From Clostridia bacterium (GTDB lineage Bacteria > Bacillota > Clostridia > Monoglobales > Monoglobaceae), in the NCBI GenBank assembly GCA_017397725.1, contig JAFQIA010000002.1:58302-122301 (forward strand): a stretch of 64,000 nt of DNA, in the 5' to 3' direction. The notes beneath the pieces are model-generated. The model was not told the origin of the DNA and made no database searches. It saw only the letters and a program-made list of their open reading frames with translations. The position numbers were made by a program, and so were the translations under genes. Shown here in pieces: positions 35,241-45,337 of this stretch. Each line of letters starts with the position of its first letter. The stretch's first letter is position 1.

Positions 35241-35408
35241 TTACGCCTGAGGAGCGTCTACCGGACATACATTTGCGCAGTTTCCGCAATCGATGCACTC
35301 ATCTGCATTGATTTCATACTTGCCATCGCCCTCAGCAATACAAGATACCGGGCACTCGCTTGCGCATACGCCGCAGCTAATGCAATCGTCGTTGATAATG
35401 TAAGCCAT
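35241..35408 (-). CDS. 2[4Fe-4S] ferredoxin
   Basis: This short gene encodes 55 residues: MAYIINDDCISCGVCASECP, then VSCIAEGDGKYEINADECID, then CGNCANVCPVDAPQA. The two CxxCxxCxxxCP motifs (Cys9/12/15/19 and Cys38/41/44/48) are those of clostridial ferredoxins. It is a likely electron carrier for pyruvate:ferredoxin oxidoreductase and the bifurcating hydrogenase encoded at 21182-26240. It has AGAGGTGA before the ATG, its own promoter and its own terminator, so it is monocistronic. Confidence 0.96.
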   Translation of the reverse strand: MAYIINDDCISCGVCASECPVSCIAEGDGKYEINADECIDCGNCANVCPVDAPQA

Positions 35409-35444
35409 TGATATTCACCTCTTCACTCCAAAAATTATACTGCT

Positions 35445-35473
35445 ATCATACTACATTTTTCGCCTCTTGTCAA
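35445..35473 (-). promoter_or_regulatory. promoter of the ferredoxin gene
   Basis: Minus strand: TTGACA (35473-35468), 17 bases, TATGAT (35450-35445). Confidence 0.75.
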
Positions 35474-35480
35474 GTACCCT

Positions 35481-36104
35481 CTAAACTTCTTCCTGCAGGA
35501 ACAAATCCTTGGTATAAGGCAGACTCAGAATCCAGTCGCAATAGGTATGCCATTCGGTCAATTTGTGGGTCCGTCTTGCAAAATACATATTCAAGAGATT
35601 CTCATAGTTCATGGTGACGGTTCTGGTCTGGTTATAGCTGGAGGGCAGAAGCTGGATGATGTCATACCAATCCGCCTTATCCTTGTTCTCCACAAATGCC
35701 TGACGCTTTTCCTCCAGCACCTGCATCAGGGAAAGCAATGCCTGCGTTCCGCTTTCACTCAGGTGGTCATGGCTGAAATCGTCAATCGCAAAGGGCTTGC
35801 TGTGAATCTTGTGCATGGTACTGGTGGAGTTTGCCACTGTTGCCACCTTGTAGGTATCAAATTCCTTCCACCAATACATAGGCGCGGTGATGTCCACCGA
35901 AACCAGAATCTGGCGGATGAACTTGCGGTGGTCACTGCCTGCTTTACAAAGGCGTTTTGCCAGACTCAAATCGTTCTCACCCAAGACATAGTTGCCGTCC
36001 TGGTCATAGAAGCTGTCGATTCTGTCCCAACTGCAAAGGGGATTGCGGGCGCCACGGATGGCACCCTCCAAATTCATCACCTTGGTATGTTCTATCTGAA
36101 TCAT
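35481..36104 (-). CDS. divergent ThyX-like (flavin-dependent thymidylate synthase-like) protein
   Basis: The 207-residue protein is not an obvious standard enzyme, but it follows the ThyX order. SVDITAPMYWWKEFDTYKVA aligns with the ThyX segment carrying (V)KAPxFVxRQWxRHR, NSTSTMHKI with the NExSxRY region, and LLPSSYNQTRTVTMN...NMYFARRTHKLTEWH with LP...TRxxxTxNxRxLxNFxxxR...AQWE. The signature RHRx7S is replaced by TYKx7T, so catalytic competence is doubtful. It starts 12 bases after gyrB with GGGAGGAATC upstream, so it is probably cotranscribed with gyrB. It could be a ThyX-derived protein with a new role. Confidence 0.55.
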   Translation of the reverse strand: MIQIEHTKVMNLEGAIRGARNPLCSWDRIDSFYDQDGNYVLGENDLSLAKRLCKAGSDHRKFIRQILVSVDITAPMYWWKEFDTYKVATVANSTSTMHKIHSKPFAIDDFSHDHLSESGTQALLSLMQVLEEKRQAFVENKDKADWYDIIQLLPSSYNQTRTVTMNYENLLNMYFARRTHKLTEWHTYCDWILSLPYTKDLFLQEEV

Positions 36105-36116
36105 ACTGATTCCTCC

Positions 36117-38090
<1,974 letters not shown>

Positions 38091-38134
38091 TTATCCTTTC
38101 TGTTCGCCCCTTTTGGGGTTTCCTTGAGGTTTTG

Positions 38135-38392
38135 TCATTGATTGTATTTTTCGGTTCTTCCTGCCAACGCCTTGGAAGAAATATTGGTGATATATACCAC
38201 CGACTGTCCATTGATTTCACAAAGAACAAAGGTTCTTGGGATTTCCTCCGACACATTGCGGACAAAGCCTTCTTCCTCCACAATCTTCAAAAAATCCCGT
38301 GTGTGTTTGGAAACCGATGTACTCTCCAAATCCAGTATGGCAATGATGTTTTTGGTATTGACCGATACATCCTTTCCCAGATGCAAATACAT
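38135..38392 (-). CDS. remB: RemB/YaaB-like DUF370 regulator
   Basis: The 85-residue protein belongs to DUF370, which includes RemA and RemB, small DNA-binding or matrix-regulating proteins of Bacillus: MYLHLGKDVSVNTKNIIAILDLE and RTFVLCEINGQSVVYITNISS. Position between recF and gyrB is exactly that of yaaB/remB in Bacillus. An AAGGAGGG site precedes the ATG. The role outside Bacillus is unproven. Confidence 0.9.
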   Translation of the reverse strand: MYLHLGKDVSVNTKNIIAILDLESTSVSKHTRDFLKIVEEEGFVRNVSEEIPRTFVLCEINGQSVVYITNISSKALAGRTEKYNQ

Positions 38393-38407
38393 ACCGGCTC
38401 CCTCCTT

Positions 38408-39505
38408 TTATTCTGCTTGTACCTTTCCGTCCTCCACCCGAAACAGCTTGGTGTCTTTTTCCAAGGGGAATCCGTCCACATCGGTACAGGTAATTAAAAT
38501 CTGCATATCCCGAATCCGACTCAAAATAAAGCCTCGTCGGGTTTTGTCAAGCTCACTCATAATATCGTCCAGAAGCAGAACCGGAAGTTCGCCGGTTTCC
38601 TGCTCCATCAATCCCACCTCAGCAAGCTTTTGAACCAGAACAATGGTCTTTTGCTGACCTTGGGATGCAAACGCCTTTGCCTCCATCCCATTGATTTCAT
38701 AGATGATATCCTCCCGATGGGGACCTACCACCGATTCGTGCAGGGCAAGCTCCCGTCCACGATGTTCCATCAGCTTTTGATAAAGCCGCTCGGTGATTTC
38801 TTTTTTATCAAGTCCCGTAGCCTCTCCAATACAGGATTGGTACTTGATAGACAGGGTTTCTCTGCCGGAGGAAATCTCCTTTTGCAGTTCCTCTGCCAGA
38901 ACCCCGATTTTGCCCAAATATTCAGTACGACCGGCAATCACCTCTGCCGAAACGCTTGCCAATTTCTCGTTCAGAATATCCAGCATCGCCTGATTGGGAT
39001 GCTCCATTTTTAAGAGGGCATTCTTGCTCTCCACCAGTTTTTTCATATCCCCCAACGAGGAAAAATAGCGGGGGCGTAACTGGCTGATTAAAATATCGAT
39101 GTTTCTGCGCCGACCCTTGGGGCCCTCTTTCACCAGTCCCAAATATTCAGGGCCGAAATATACCACCCGAAACCGCCCCACCAGTTCACTGTTTTTGCGG
39201 ACGGGGATTTCATTGACCTGTATCACCTTGCGCCGATTGGGAAACAGGGAGATATTTGCCACGCTCTCCCGCTCCTTATCAGAAAAGGTCAGCTCCAGAT
39301 CCGCACGGCTCTGTCCGTGGCGAATCAGCTCTGCATCCTTTCTGGCACGGTTCGCCTTGCCCATAGAAAAGAGATATACCGCTTCTAAAATATTGGTCTT
39401 CCCTTGGGCGTTATCCCCATAAAGGATATTGATGCCGTCGGAAAACTCCAGGCTTTGGGATGCGTAGTTTCGAAAATCGGTCAGGGTCAGTTTGTTTGCC
39501 CGCAT
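38408..39505 (-). CDS. recF: DNA replication and repair protein RecF
   Basis: RecF loads RecA at gaps with RecO and RecR. The 365-residue SMC-like ATPase has Walker A (YGDNAQGKTNILEAVYLFS, about residues 30-48), the ABC signature region GQQKTIVL and Walker B LLLDDIMSELD. Its ATG overlaps the dnaN stop codon by one base (TGATG), so the pair is translationally coupled. Confidence 0.95.
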   Translation of the reverse strand: MRANKLTLTDFRNYASQSLEFSDGINILYGDNAQGKTNILEAVYLFSMGKANRARKDAELIRHGQSRADLELTFSDKERESVANISLFPNRRKVIQVNEIPVRKNSELVGRFRVVYFGPEYLGLVKEGPKGRRRNIDILISQLRPRYFSSLGDMKKLVESKNALLKMEHPNQAMLDILNEKLASVSAEVIAGRTEYLGKIGVLAEELQKEISSGRETLSIKYQSCIGEATGLDKKEITERLYQKLMEHRGRELALHESVVGPHREDIIYEINGMEAKAFASQGQQKTIVLVQKLAEVGLMEQETGELPVLLLDDIMSELDKTRRGFILSRIRDMQILITCTDVDGFPLEKDTKLFRVEDGKVQAE

Positions 39506-40617
39506 CAGTCAGCCTTTAACCGAAGCGGCAGAATCAGGTAAAGGTACGCATCCCCCTCTGGCGGAAGAATCACCAAAGGCGTGGTGGGTGCCTTAAACTG
39601 CAGACGGACATCCTCGGTATCAATCACACGAAATGCTTCTAACAAATAACGGTTATAGAATCCGATTTCCAATGCCTTGTCCTTAATATCCACCGGAATG
39701 TTGTCATCCACCGAACCTGCAGGGGTGGTACAGGAAATGTTGATATTGCCGTCCTCCACCCGGAATTTTACCGGACTTTTTACCAAGTCATTCAGGATAA
39801 TCAAGGATGCACGCTGAATGGAGTTGGTCAGTTGACGAGCAGAGCAAGCAATCTCCATCTCGTAATCCTTGGGGATTGCCGCCTGATAGTTAAAGTAGTT
39901 ACCCTCAATCAGACGGGTGACCATCCGATAGTTGCGGAACAAGAAGATGGCATGACGGGCAGTTGCAAGAATCCTCACATCCTCTTCCTCATCGCCCAGA
40001 ATCCGTGCAAGCTCACTGAGGGATTTTTCCGGAATAATCATTTTCTTTTCTTCAAAGTCATTCTCCATTGCGGCACGGCGGATTGCCATACGATAACCGT
40101 CCAACGCCACCATGGTAAGACCCTGCTTGGAAATTTCCAACAGGCATCCGGTAAGGATGGGGTTGTTGTCGGTCACTGCCACCGCAAAGATGGTCTTGGA
40201 AATCATATCCTTAAGCATTGCCGCAGGGATGGCAACCGAATACTCAGAATCCACCGCCGGCAGTTCCGGAAACTCCTCCGGAGAAATGCCCGCAATTTCA
40301 AATTTTGCAGAACCGCTCTTAATCAAAGCAAGGTTCTTGTCATTGACCTCAATGCTGACTCTGTCCTCCGGCAGAGCACGCACGATACCGGAAATCATCT
40401 TGGCGTTGAGCACCACCGCACCCGGTTCGGACACAGTTGCCTCGATTTTTGCCTCGATACCAATCTCCAAATCATTGCCAATCAGGGTGACGGTTCCGTT
40501 GGCTTCTGCACGGAAATGAATCCCCTCCAGCACGCTCAAACTGCTCCGTCCGGAAACCGCTCTGGAAACCACCGAAACAGCTTCGTTCAGCTTGTCGCAA
40601 TCACATAAAATTTTCAT
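39505..40617 (-). CDS. dnaN: DNA polymerase III beta sliding clamp
   Basis: The 370-residue clamp has the three-fold DnaN repeat. It starts MKILCDCDKLNEAVSVVSRA and contains NPILTGCLLEI in domain 2 and a C-terminal LRLKAD variant of the conserved MPMRL tail. It encircles DNA and tethers polymerases. It begins the dnaN-recF-remB-gyrB cluster. Unusually, dnaA is not upstream: the next gene is a divergent phage-type operon. Confidence 0.95.
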   Translation of the reverse strand: MKILCDCDKLNEAVSVVSRAVSGRSSLSVLEGIHFRAEANGTVTLIGNDLEIGIEAKIEATVSEPGAVVLNAKMISGIVRALPEDRVSIEVNDKNLALIKSGSAKFEIAGISPEEFPELPAVDSEYSVAIPAAMLKDMISKTIFAVAVTDNNPILTGCLLEISKQGLTMVALDGYRMAIRRAAMENDFEEKKMIIPEKSLSELARILGDEEEDVRILATARHAIFLFRNYRMVTRLIEGNYFNYQAAIPKDYEMEIACSARQLTNSIQRASLIILNDLVKSPVKFRVEDGNINISCTTPAGSVDDNIPVDIKDKALEIGFYNRYLLEAFRVIDTEDVRLQFKAPTTPLVILPPEGDAYLYLILPLRLKAD

Positions 40618-40866
40618 TCGTAGAATTCCCCTTTCTGAAGAAAAAGAAATGCGTTTTTCGCTCTGTTTTTCGTAGTTTTTTTATTGATTTTATTATACCA
40701 TAACCACTTTCTGTGGGCAAGGCTTTTTTTCAAAAAAATAAAAGTTTTTTGTGGTTTTTTCACGGCACTTTTCGGCACGTTTTTTCTTCTACAATCTTTG
40801 ATGTAACGGAGATGCCGCCGCTACAAAAAAATTACTTCCGCCAAGGGCGGGAAAGGAGGATGTTTT
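40618..40866. other. intergenic region between dnaN and the virion operon
   Basis: This 249-base region carries the dnaN promoter on the minus strand and weak promoter-like sequence for the plus-strand operon (TACAAT at 40790-40795 without a good -35). I see no cluster of DnaA boxes, no att-like direct repeat and no remnant of dnaA. Confidence 0.6.
40692..40720 (-). promoter_or_regulatory. promoter of dnaN
   Basis: Minus strand: TTGCCC (40720-40715), 17 bases, TATAAT (40697-40692), about 75 bases before the dnaN ATG. Confidence 0.65.
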
Positions 40867-41310
40867 ATGTTCCATTTCAACGGCAACAAGGAGCGTCAGC
40901 CGGTCACCGGCAATACAGCTCCAATCCAACAGGAGGTGGCCCAGAATCCCGAAACTGCTGCTATGGACAAGCGCAATGCAGAGATTGAGGCACAGCGTCA
41001 GGCATTTGCTGCCAAGAACCCCGATTTTGATATGCAGGCCGAGATGAAGAATCCGGCGTTTATCAATTACATCTGGGGCAACGGACTGAGCATTGAAGAT
41101 GCGTACTTCCTGATTCACCGTGAAGAAATTCTGGAAAGCGCCCGCAACGAGGCAACCAACGCCTTGCTCGCACGCCAGACCAGAGTTTTGGAAAACGGTG
41201 CTGCCAAAAATCGTCCGGCGATTGCCAAAAAGAATCCGAGCAATCTTTCGGACAAAGAAATCGATGCTATCATCGAACGGGCAAAAAATGGTGAAACCAT
41301 CACCTTCTAA
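40867..41310 (+). CDS. probable phage-type scaffold or head protein
   Basis: The 147-residue protein precedes the capsid gene. It is charged and probably helical, with a disordered Gln/Asn-rich start and a conserved-looking core NPAFINYIWGNGLSIEDAYFLIHREE, then a Lys-rich tail ending DAIIERAKNGETITF. Size, composition and position directly upstream of the capsid gene suggest a scaffolding or assembly protein. I recognise no specific family. GGAGG lies seven bases before the ATG, and the overlapping ATG at 40860 starts a shorter frame in another phase. Confidence 0.6.
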   Translation: MFHFNGNKERQPVTGNTAPIQQEVAQNPETAAMDKRNAEIEAQRQAFAAKNPDFDMQAEMKNPAFINYIWGNGLSIEDAYFLIHREEILESARNEATNALLARQTRVLENGAAKNRPAIAKKNPSNLSDKEIDAIIERAKNGETITF

Positions 41311-41353
41311 AGCCCACCCCTTATCAACCAAATAAAAAAGGAGGAATTTGTGA

Positions 41354-42589
41354 ATGAACACACTGAATGTGCAAACCACCACAACCGACCGTCAGGGCAA
41401 TAACCTGACCCCCGAAATGAAAACCTATTATGACCGTGCGCTGATTCGTTTTGCTTCCCCCAAGCTGGTTCACGCCCGCTTTGGTCAGCAGAAACCCATC
41501 CCTGCCGGCAGCGGAAAGACCATTGAGTTCCGTCGCTTCAGTCCTCTGCCCAAAGCGCTGACTCCTCTGACCGAGGGTGTCACCCCCAAGGGCAACACCC
41601 TGAATGTAACCACGGTAGAATCCACCGTGGAGCAGTACGGTGATTACGTTACCATGTCCGATATGCTGACCCTTTCTTCGGTAGACGCAGTCATCAGCGA
41701 AACCCAGAATGTATTGGGCGATCAGGCAGGCAGAACGCTGGATACCGTCATCCGTGAAAAAATCAATGCCGGCACCAACGTGCAGTACGGTAACGGCAAG
41801 GCAGACAGAAATCTGCTGGTCGGTGGAAACGCAGACTACGAAGCAAACGACTACCTGACCGTTGCGGCAGTAAAACGTGCAGTTTCCACCCTGAAGAGAA
41901 ACAACGCAACCCCCTTTAAGGACGGTTGTTATGTTGCCATCATCCATCCGGATGTTGCCAACGACCTGACCAACGATCCGGAATGGAAAGCAGTCAAGCA
42001 GAATGTGGACCCCAAGGATTGGTACAACGGCGTCATCGGTAAGATTCACGGAGTTGTTTTTGTAGAATCCACCGAGGCAAAAATTTTTCGTGCCGGCTAT
42101 CTGCGGGATCCGGAAACCCTGACCCAGGGCGATCCCGAAACCCTGACCGTGGCATCTGTTGACGGAAAAACCATTACCGTGCGGGAACCGCTGACCGAAT
42201 CCGACAGAAATTACTTGGGTGGCAAATCCATCCAGATTCAGGGCTTTGACTATCTCATCAACGATGTAACTCCGGGTGAGGCAGGCAGTGCCAACATCAC
42301 GGTTTCCGAAGCTTTGGATGCATCGGTTACCGCCGGTGCTATCATCTACCCCTCCGGTGCAGGTGCAAACGGCAGAGATATTTATTCCACTCTGTTTTTG
42401 GGTCAGAATGCGTATGGCGTTACCTCCATCACCGGAGGCGGCTTGACCACCATTCTCAAGCAGAAGGGTAGCGCCGGAACCGGCGACCCGCTGGACCAGA
42501 GAAGTACCGTCGGCTGGAAAGCCACCCAGACTGCGGAGATTCTTTCTCCGGAATTTATGGTACGTGTAGAAACCACTTGTAGCTATTAA
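41354..42589 (+). CDS. phage major capsid protein, N4-gp56-like
   Basis: The 411-residue protein matches the N4-gp56-type major capsid family: LTPEMKTYYDRALIRFASPKLVHARFGQ near the start, KTIEFRRFSPLPKALTPLTEGVTP, DYVTMSDMLTLSSVDAVI, and the C-terminal QNAYGVTSI...TVGWKATQTAEIL. An insertion of about 90 residues (about 255-345) looks like a decoration domain. AAGGAGG precedes the ATG. A phage capsid gene here would normally come with portal and terminase genes; none is present. Confidence 0.88.
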   Translation: MNTLNVQTTTTDRQGNNLTPEMKTYYDRALIRFASPKLVHARFGQQKPIPAGSGKTIEFRRFSPLPKALTPLTEGVTPKGNTLNVTTVESTVEQYGDYVTMSDMLTLSSVDAVISETQNVLGDQAGRTLDTVIREKINAGTNVQYGNGKADRNLLVGGNADYEANDYLTVAAVKRAVSTLKRNNATPFKDGCYVAIIHPDVANDLTNDPEWKAVKQNVDPKDWYNGVIGKIHGVVFVESTEAKIFRAGYLRDPETLTQGDPETLTVASVDGKTITVREPLTESDRNYLGGKSIQIQGFDYLINDVTPGEAGSANITVSEALDASVTAGAIIYPSGAGANGRDIYSTLFLGQNAYGVTSITGGGLTTILKQKGSAGTGDPLDQRSTVGWKATQTAEILSPEFMVRVETTCSY

Positions 42590-42618
42590 AAATCAGATTG
42601 AAAAAGGAGGTCTTATCG

Positions 42619-42858
42619 ATGGCTACCAAACAAAACAAACAAGCAACCGAGGCTTACTACAAAGAGCTTGTGCCTGTGCTTTTGATGAAAGATAACAGTC
42701 GTTACAAGGACGATGTTACTGTCACTGTCAACGGCGTCAATTACCAGATTCAAAGAGGTGTACCGGTCAAGGTTCCCCGTTGTGTTGCGCTGGTATTAGA
42801 GCGCAGCCGCAAACAGGAGCTTGCCGCACAGGAATATGTAGAAAGCCTGAAGGGTTAG
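42619..42858 (+). CDS. small phage-type protein downstream of the capsid gene
   Basis: The 79-residue protein (VNGVNYQIQRGVPVKVPRCVALVLERSRKQE) resembles small accessory head proteins encoded just after capsid genes in tailed phages, with a beta-rich core and a charged end. I recognise no defined family. The frame opens at a TTG at 42598, but AAAGGAGG lies before ATG 42619, which I use. Confidence 0.6.
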   Translation: MATKQNKQATEAYYKELVPVLLMKDNSRYKDDVTVTVNGVNYQIQRGVPVKVPRCVALVLERSRKQELAAQEYVESLKG

Positions 42859-42868
42859 GTGAATCGCT

Positions 42869-43645
42869 ATGCGACTGTTAAAAGCGATCGAAATGGCAGA
42901 TCGACTCTGTCCCAACCCTTACACTCAGGAAGAGAAAATCCGCTGGTGCGAGGAGGTTACCGCCGGCATCCGCAGAGATGTCAAAAAGGTATATAACACC
43001 TTGACCTACCACCTGTCCGGCGAAGAAAAAGTAGAACTCCCCGACGGGCTTGTTTTTGAAAACGTTGAGGCGGCATACCTTGATGGTGAGCCGCTGAGCA
43101 AGGTGGACCTCCGCTCCTTTGCAGCGGAACTCTGCCTGCCTCCGGGACGGCATGGTGCCCTCACCTTGGTGGTGCTGGACCCGCCTGATCCGGTGCGACA
43201 GATTACCTTGCAGGGAGAATTCGACCTGAGTGAAAACTTTATCAAAATGGCAGATCCTCCATTCCTGCCGGGGGATACCCTTCAATGGGTATATCTTCCC
43301 TCTGCCGATGCGGAACCGGACTGGTCCGCATCAGAGGAGTGTTATGTGGTGGATTGCGTCTACGACGGCATCATGCTGGATCAGGACACCTTTACCCCAC
43401 AGACCGGCGCGCCTCTTGCGCTCCGTCGGTGCATCGACGATGTGACCGAGATTGACGAGGCTCCCTACGACGGAATGTATGTGGAATATCTGCTTGCCAA
43501 AATGGCGCTGTATCAGCACGATTACACCTCGTACAGCGCCCATATGGCGCAATACAACAGTCTTTATGACAATCTGAGGCGGGAATACCGTTCCCGCGCA
43601 CCCCTCAATCCGCTTGCCGGTTTTCGGAATTACTGGCAGGCATAA
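42869..43645 (+). CDS. probable head-tail connector protein
   Basis: The 258-residue protein starts MRLLKAIEMADRLCPNPYTQEEKIRWCEEV, a helical start typical of connector/adaptor proteins of tailed phages. It continues with beta-rich central sequence and ends in helices with MYVEYLLAKMALYQHDYTSY. Position between the capsid and the nozzle-like gene fits. The family assignment is tentative; no catalytic motif is visible. Confidence 0.6.
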   Translation: MRLLKAIEMADRLCPNPYTQEEKIRWCEEVTAGIRRDVKKVYNTLTYHLSGEEKVELPDGLVFENVEAAYLDGEPLSKVDLRSFAAELCLPPGRHGALTLVVLDPPDPVRQITLQGEFDLSENFIKMADPPFLPGDTLQWVYLPSADAEPDWSASEECYVVDCVYDGIMLDQDTFTPQTGAPLALRRCIDDVTEIDEAPYDGMYVEYLLAKMALYQHDYTSYSAHMAQYNSLYDNLRREYRSRAPLNPLAGFRNYWQA

Positions 43646-43669
43646 TCAAAAAAACAAAGGAGGTCTTTT

Positions 43670-45337
43670 ATGTTTTTGCCATCCTTTTTCCGGCAGGACA
43701 CCCATCAAGCGCTTTCTCTCCACTTTGGTGGACTGGATTTACGCAGCAAACCGGAACCCGACTCCCTGTCCGAGTCAGAGAATATGTCCTCCCTTGCTTT
43801 TCCTGCCCTCAGTCCCAGAAAGCCAAGAGAAAAGGTTGTGAGCGAAAGCGGGATTACCGACCCCGTGCTCCCGGAGTATACCGGAGCGCCCATTACCGCT
43901 TTTACCGGCATCAAAAATCATCGTTTTTATTACCAAGGCAAATGGATTGGCCCTCAAATATTTACGGACGATAAGAAAGCCATCGTGGATTTCAACGGAA
44001 AAATCTGTATTTTCCCTGACAAGCTTTACTACAACTATCTGCCTGATCCCGAAACCGGAGAGGTCAGCGAATCCTTGGAGCTGATGGAAAAAACCGTTGC
44101 GCTCAACTCCCTCACCTTCTATGGTTCCTCTGCTGATGCAAATTCTTATTACTCCTACATTCACAGTTCTGAGGTCCAATGGGCAGACCACTTTTCCATC
44201 GGCGAAAGCATTATTATTAGTGGAGCAGATTCTGACCATAATAACATTTACCCTATTATGGATAACCATTCTAATGTTCCGGATTACTGTCCGGTCAGTG
44301 CCGTGATTACCGATATCCGCTACGGCCGTATGGATTTGGTCTTGCACAACAAAAACGGAAAGCGCCTGTCATTCTTTTCCGGAACATCCAACACACGGAT
44401 TCTTATCCAGCTTCGGGTCCCCGATATGGATCATGTTTGTGTCCATAACAATCGGCTATGGGGAACCGATCCCAGCGGAAAGTATCTATATGCATCAAAA
44501 TTGGGTGACTGTATGAACTTCAACTGTTTTCAGGGCTTGGCAAGTGACAGTTGGTTCAGTCAGATAGGAACAGCGGGAAAATTCACCGGTATTGTCAGCT
44601 ATCGCTCCTCGGTGGTGGCATTCAAGCATCATTGCATCCATCATATTTATGGGGATGCCCCCAACAACTTTGCCATTCCCAAGCAGACCAACGGCGGTTG
44701 CATTGACGGGAAAAGCATTGCAGAGCTTCACGGGGTCCTCTACTACCTTTCCCCTTCCGGTTTTTGTGCGTACGCAGGTGGCGAGCCTTACAACGTGAGC
44801 CCCCAGCTTCCCGTTTCTTATGTCTCTGCGTCTGCGGGGACAGACGGCGTCTCCTACTACGCTGCCGCCTGTCAAAATGACGGAAGCCGACACCTTTTGG
44901 TGTATCATCCTGAAAAAGGTGTCTGGCATCGGGAAGATGACATCCCCTTCTTGCGGATTCTCCCATTTGGCAATCAGCTCTACGGTTTTTGCCAAGACGG
45001 CATCTGGGCGTTGGGGCAAGGAGAGGAACAGGTCTCTTGGAGCTTTACCAGTCAGCCAATGAGTTATGATACGCTGCGCCACAAGAGCGTGCAGGATGCC
45101 CGTTTGCTGTTGGATGCAGAGGCAGGAACCAACATTCGTGTCAGCATCTCTCACGATGGGGGGGAGTTTATTCCCTGCGGCAGTTTGACCGCAGTCAAGG
45201 GAATGAAAAGCTATCGGCTACCCATCCGCTTTCAACCAAGCGACAGCTTTCGTATCCGCGTTGAGGGACAGGGCAATGCGGTGATACACGCCATCGAGCT
45301 GTCAGTTTATCAGGGAGGTAAAACCTATGTCTTATAA
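43670..45337 (+). CDS. probable phage tail-nozzle or stopper protein (beta-propeller-like)
   Basis: The 555-residue protein is rich in short beta-strand units and contains KLGDCMNFNCFQG, TAGKFTGIVSYRSSVVAFKHHCIHHIYG and IAELHGVLYYLSPSGFCAYAGG. This resembles propeller proteins of podovirus tail tubes (tail tubular protein B-like). It would plug or extend the connector. AAAGGAGG precedes the ATG. It overlaps the next gene by 11 bases. Confidence 0.6.
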   Translation: MFLPSFFRQDTHQALSLHFGGLDLRSKPEPDSLSESENMSSLAFPALSPRKPREKVVSESGITDPVLPEYTGAPITAFTGIKNHRFYYQGKWIGPQIFTDDKKAIVDFNGKICIFPDKLYYNYLPDPETGEVSESLELMEKTVALNSLTFYGSSADANSYYSYIHSSEVQWADHFSIGESIIISGADSDHNNIYPIMDNHSNVPDYCPVSAVITDIRYGRMDLVLHNKNGKRLSFFSGTSNTRILIQLRVPDMDHVCVHNNRLWGTDPSGKYLYASKLGDCMNFNCFQGLASDSWFSQIGTAGKFTGIVSYRSSVVAFKHHCIHHIYGDAPNNFAIPKQTNGGCIDGKSIAELHGVLYYLSPSGFCAYAGGEPYNVSPQLPVSYVSASAGTDGVSYYAAACQNDGSRHLLVYHPEKGVWHREDDIPFLRILPFGNQLYGFCQDGIWALGQGEEQVSWSFTSQPMSYDTLRHKSVQDARLLLDAEAGTNIRVSISHDGGEFIPCGSLTAVKGMKSYRLPIRFQPSDSFRIRVEGQGNAVIHAIELSVYQGGKTYVL

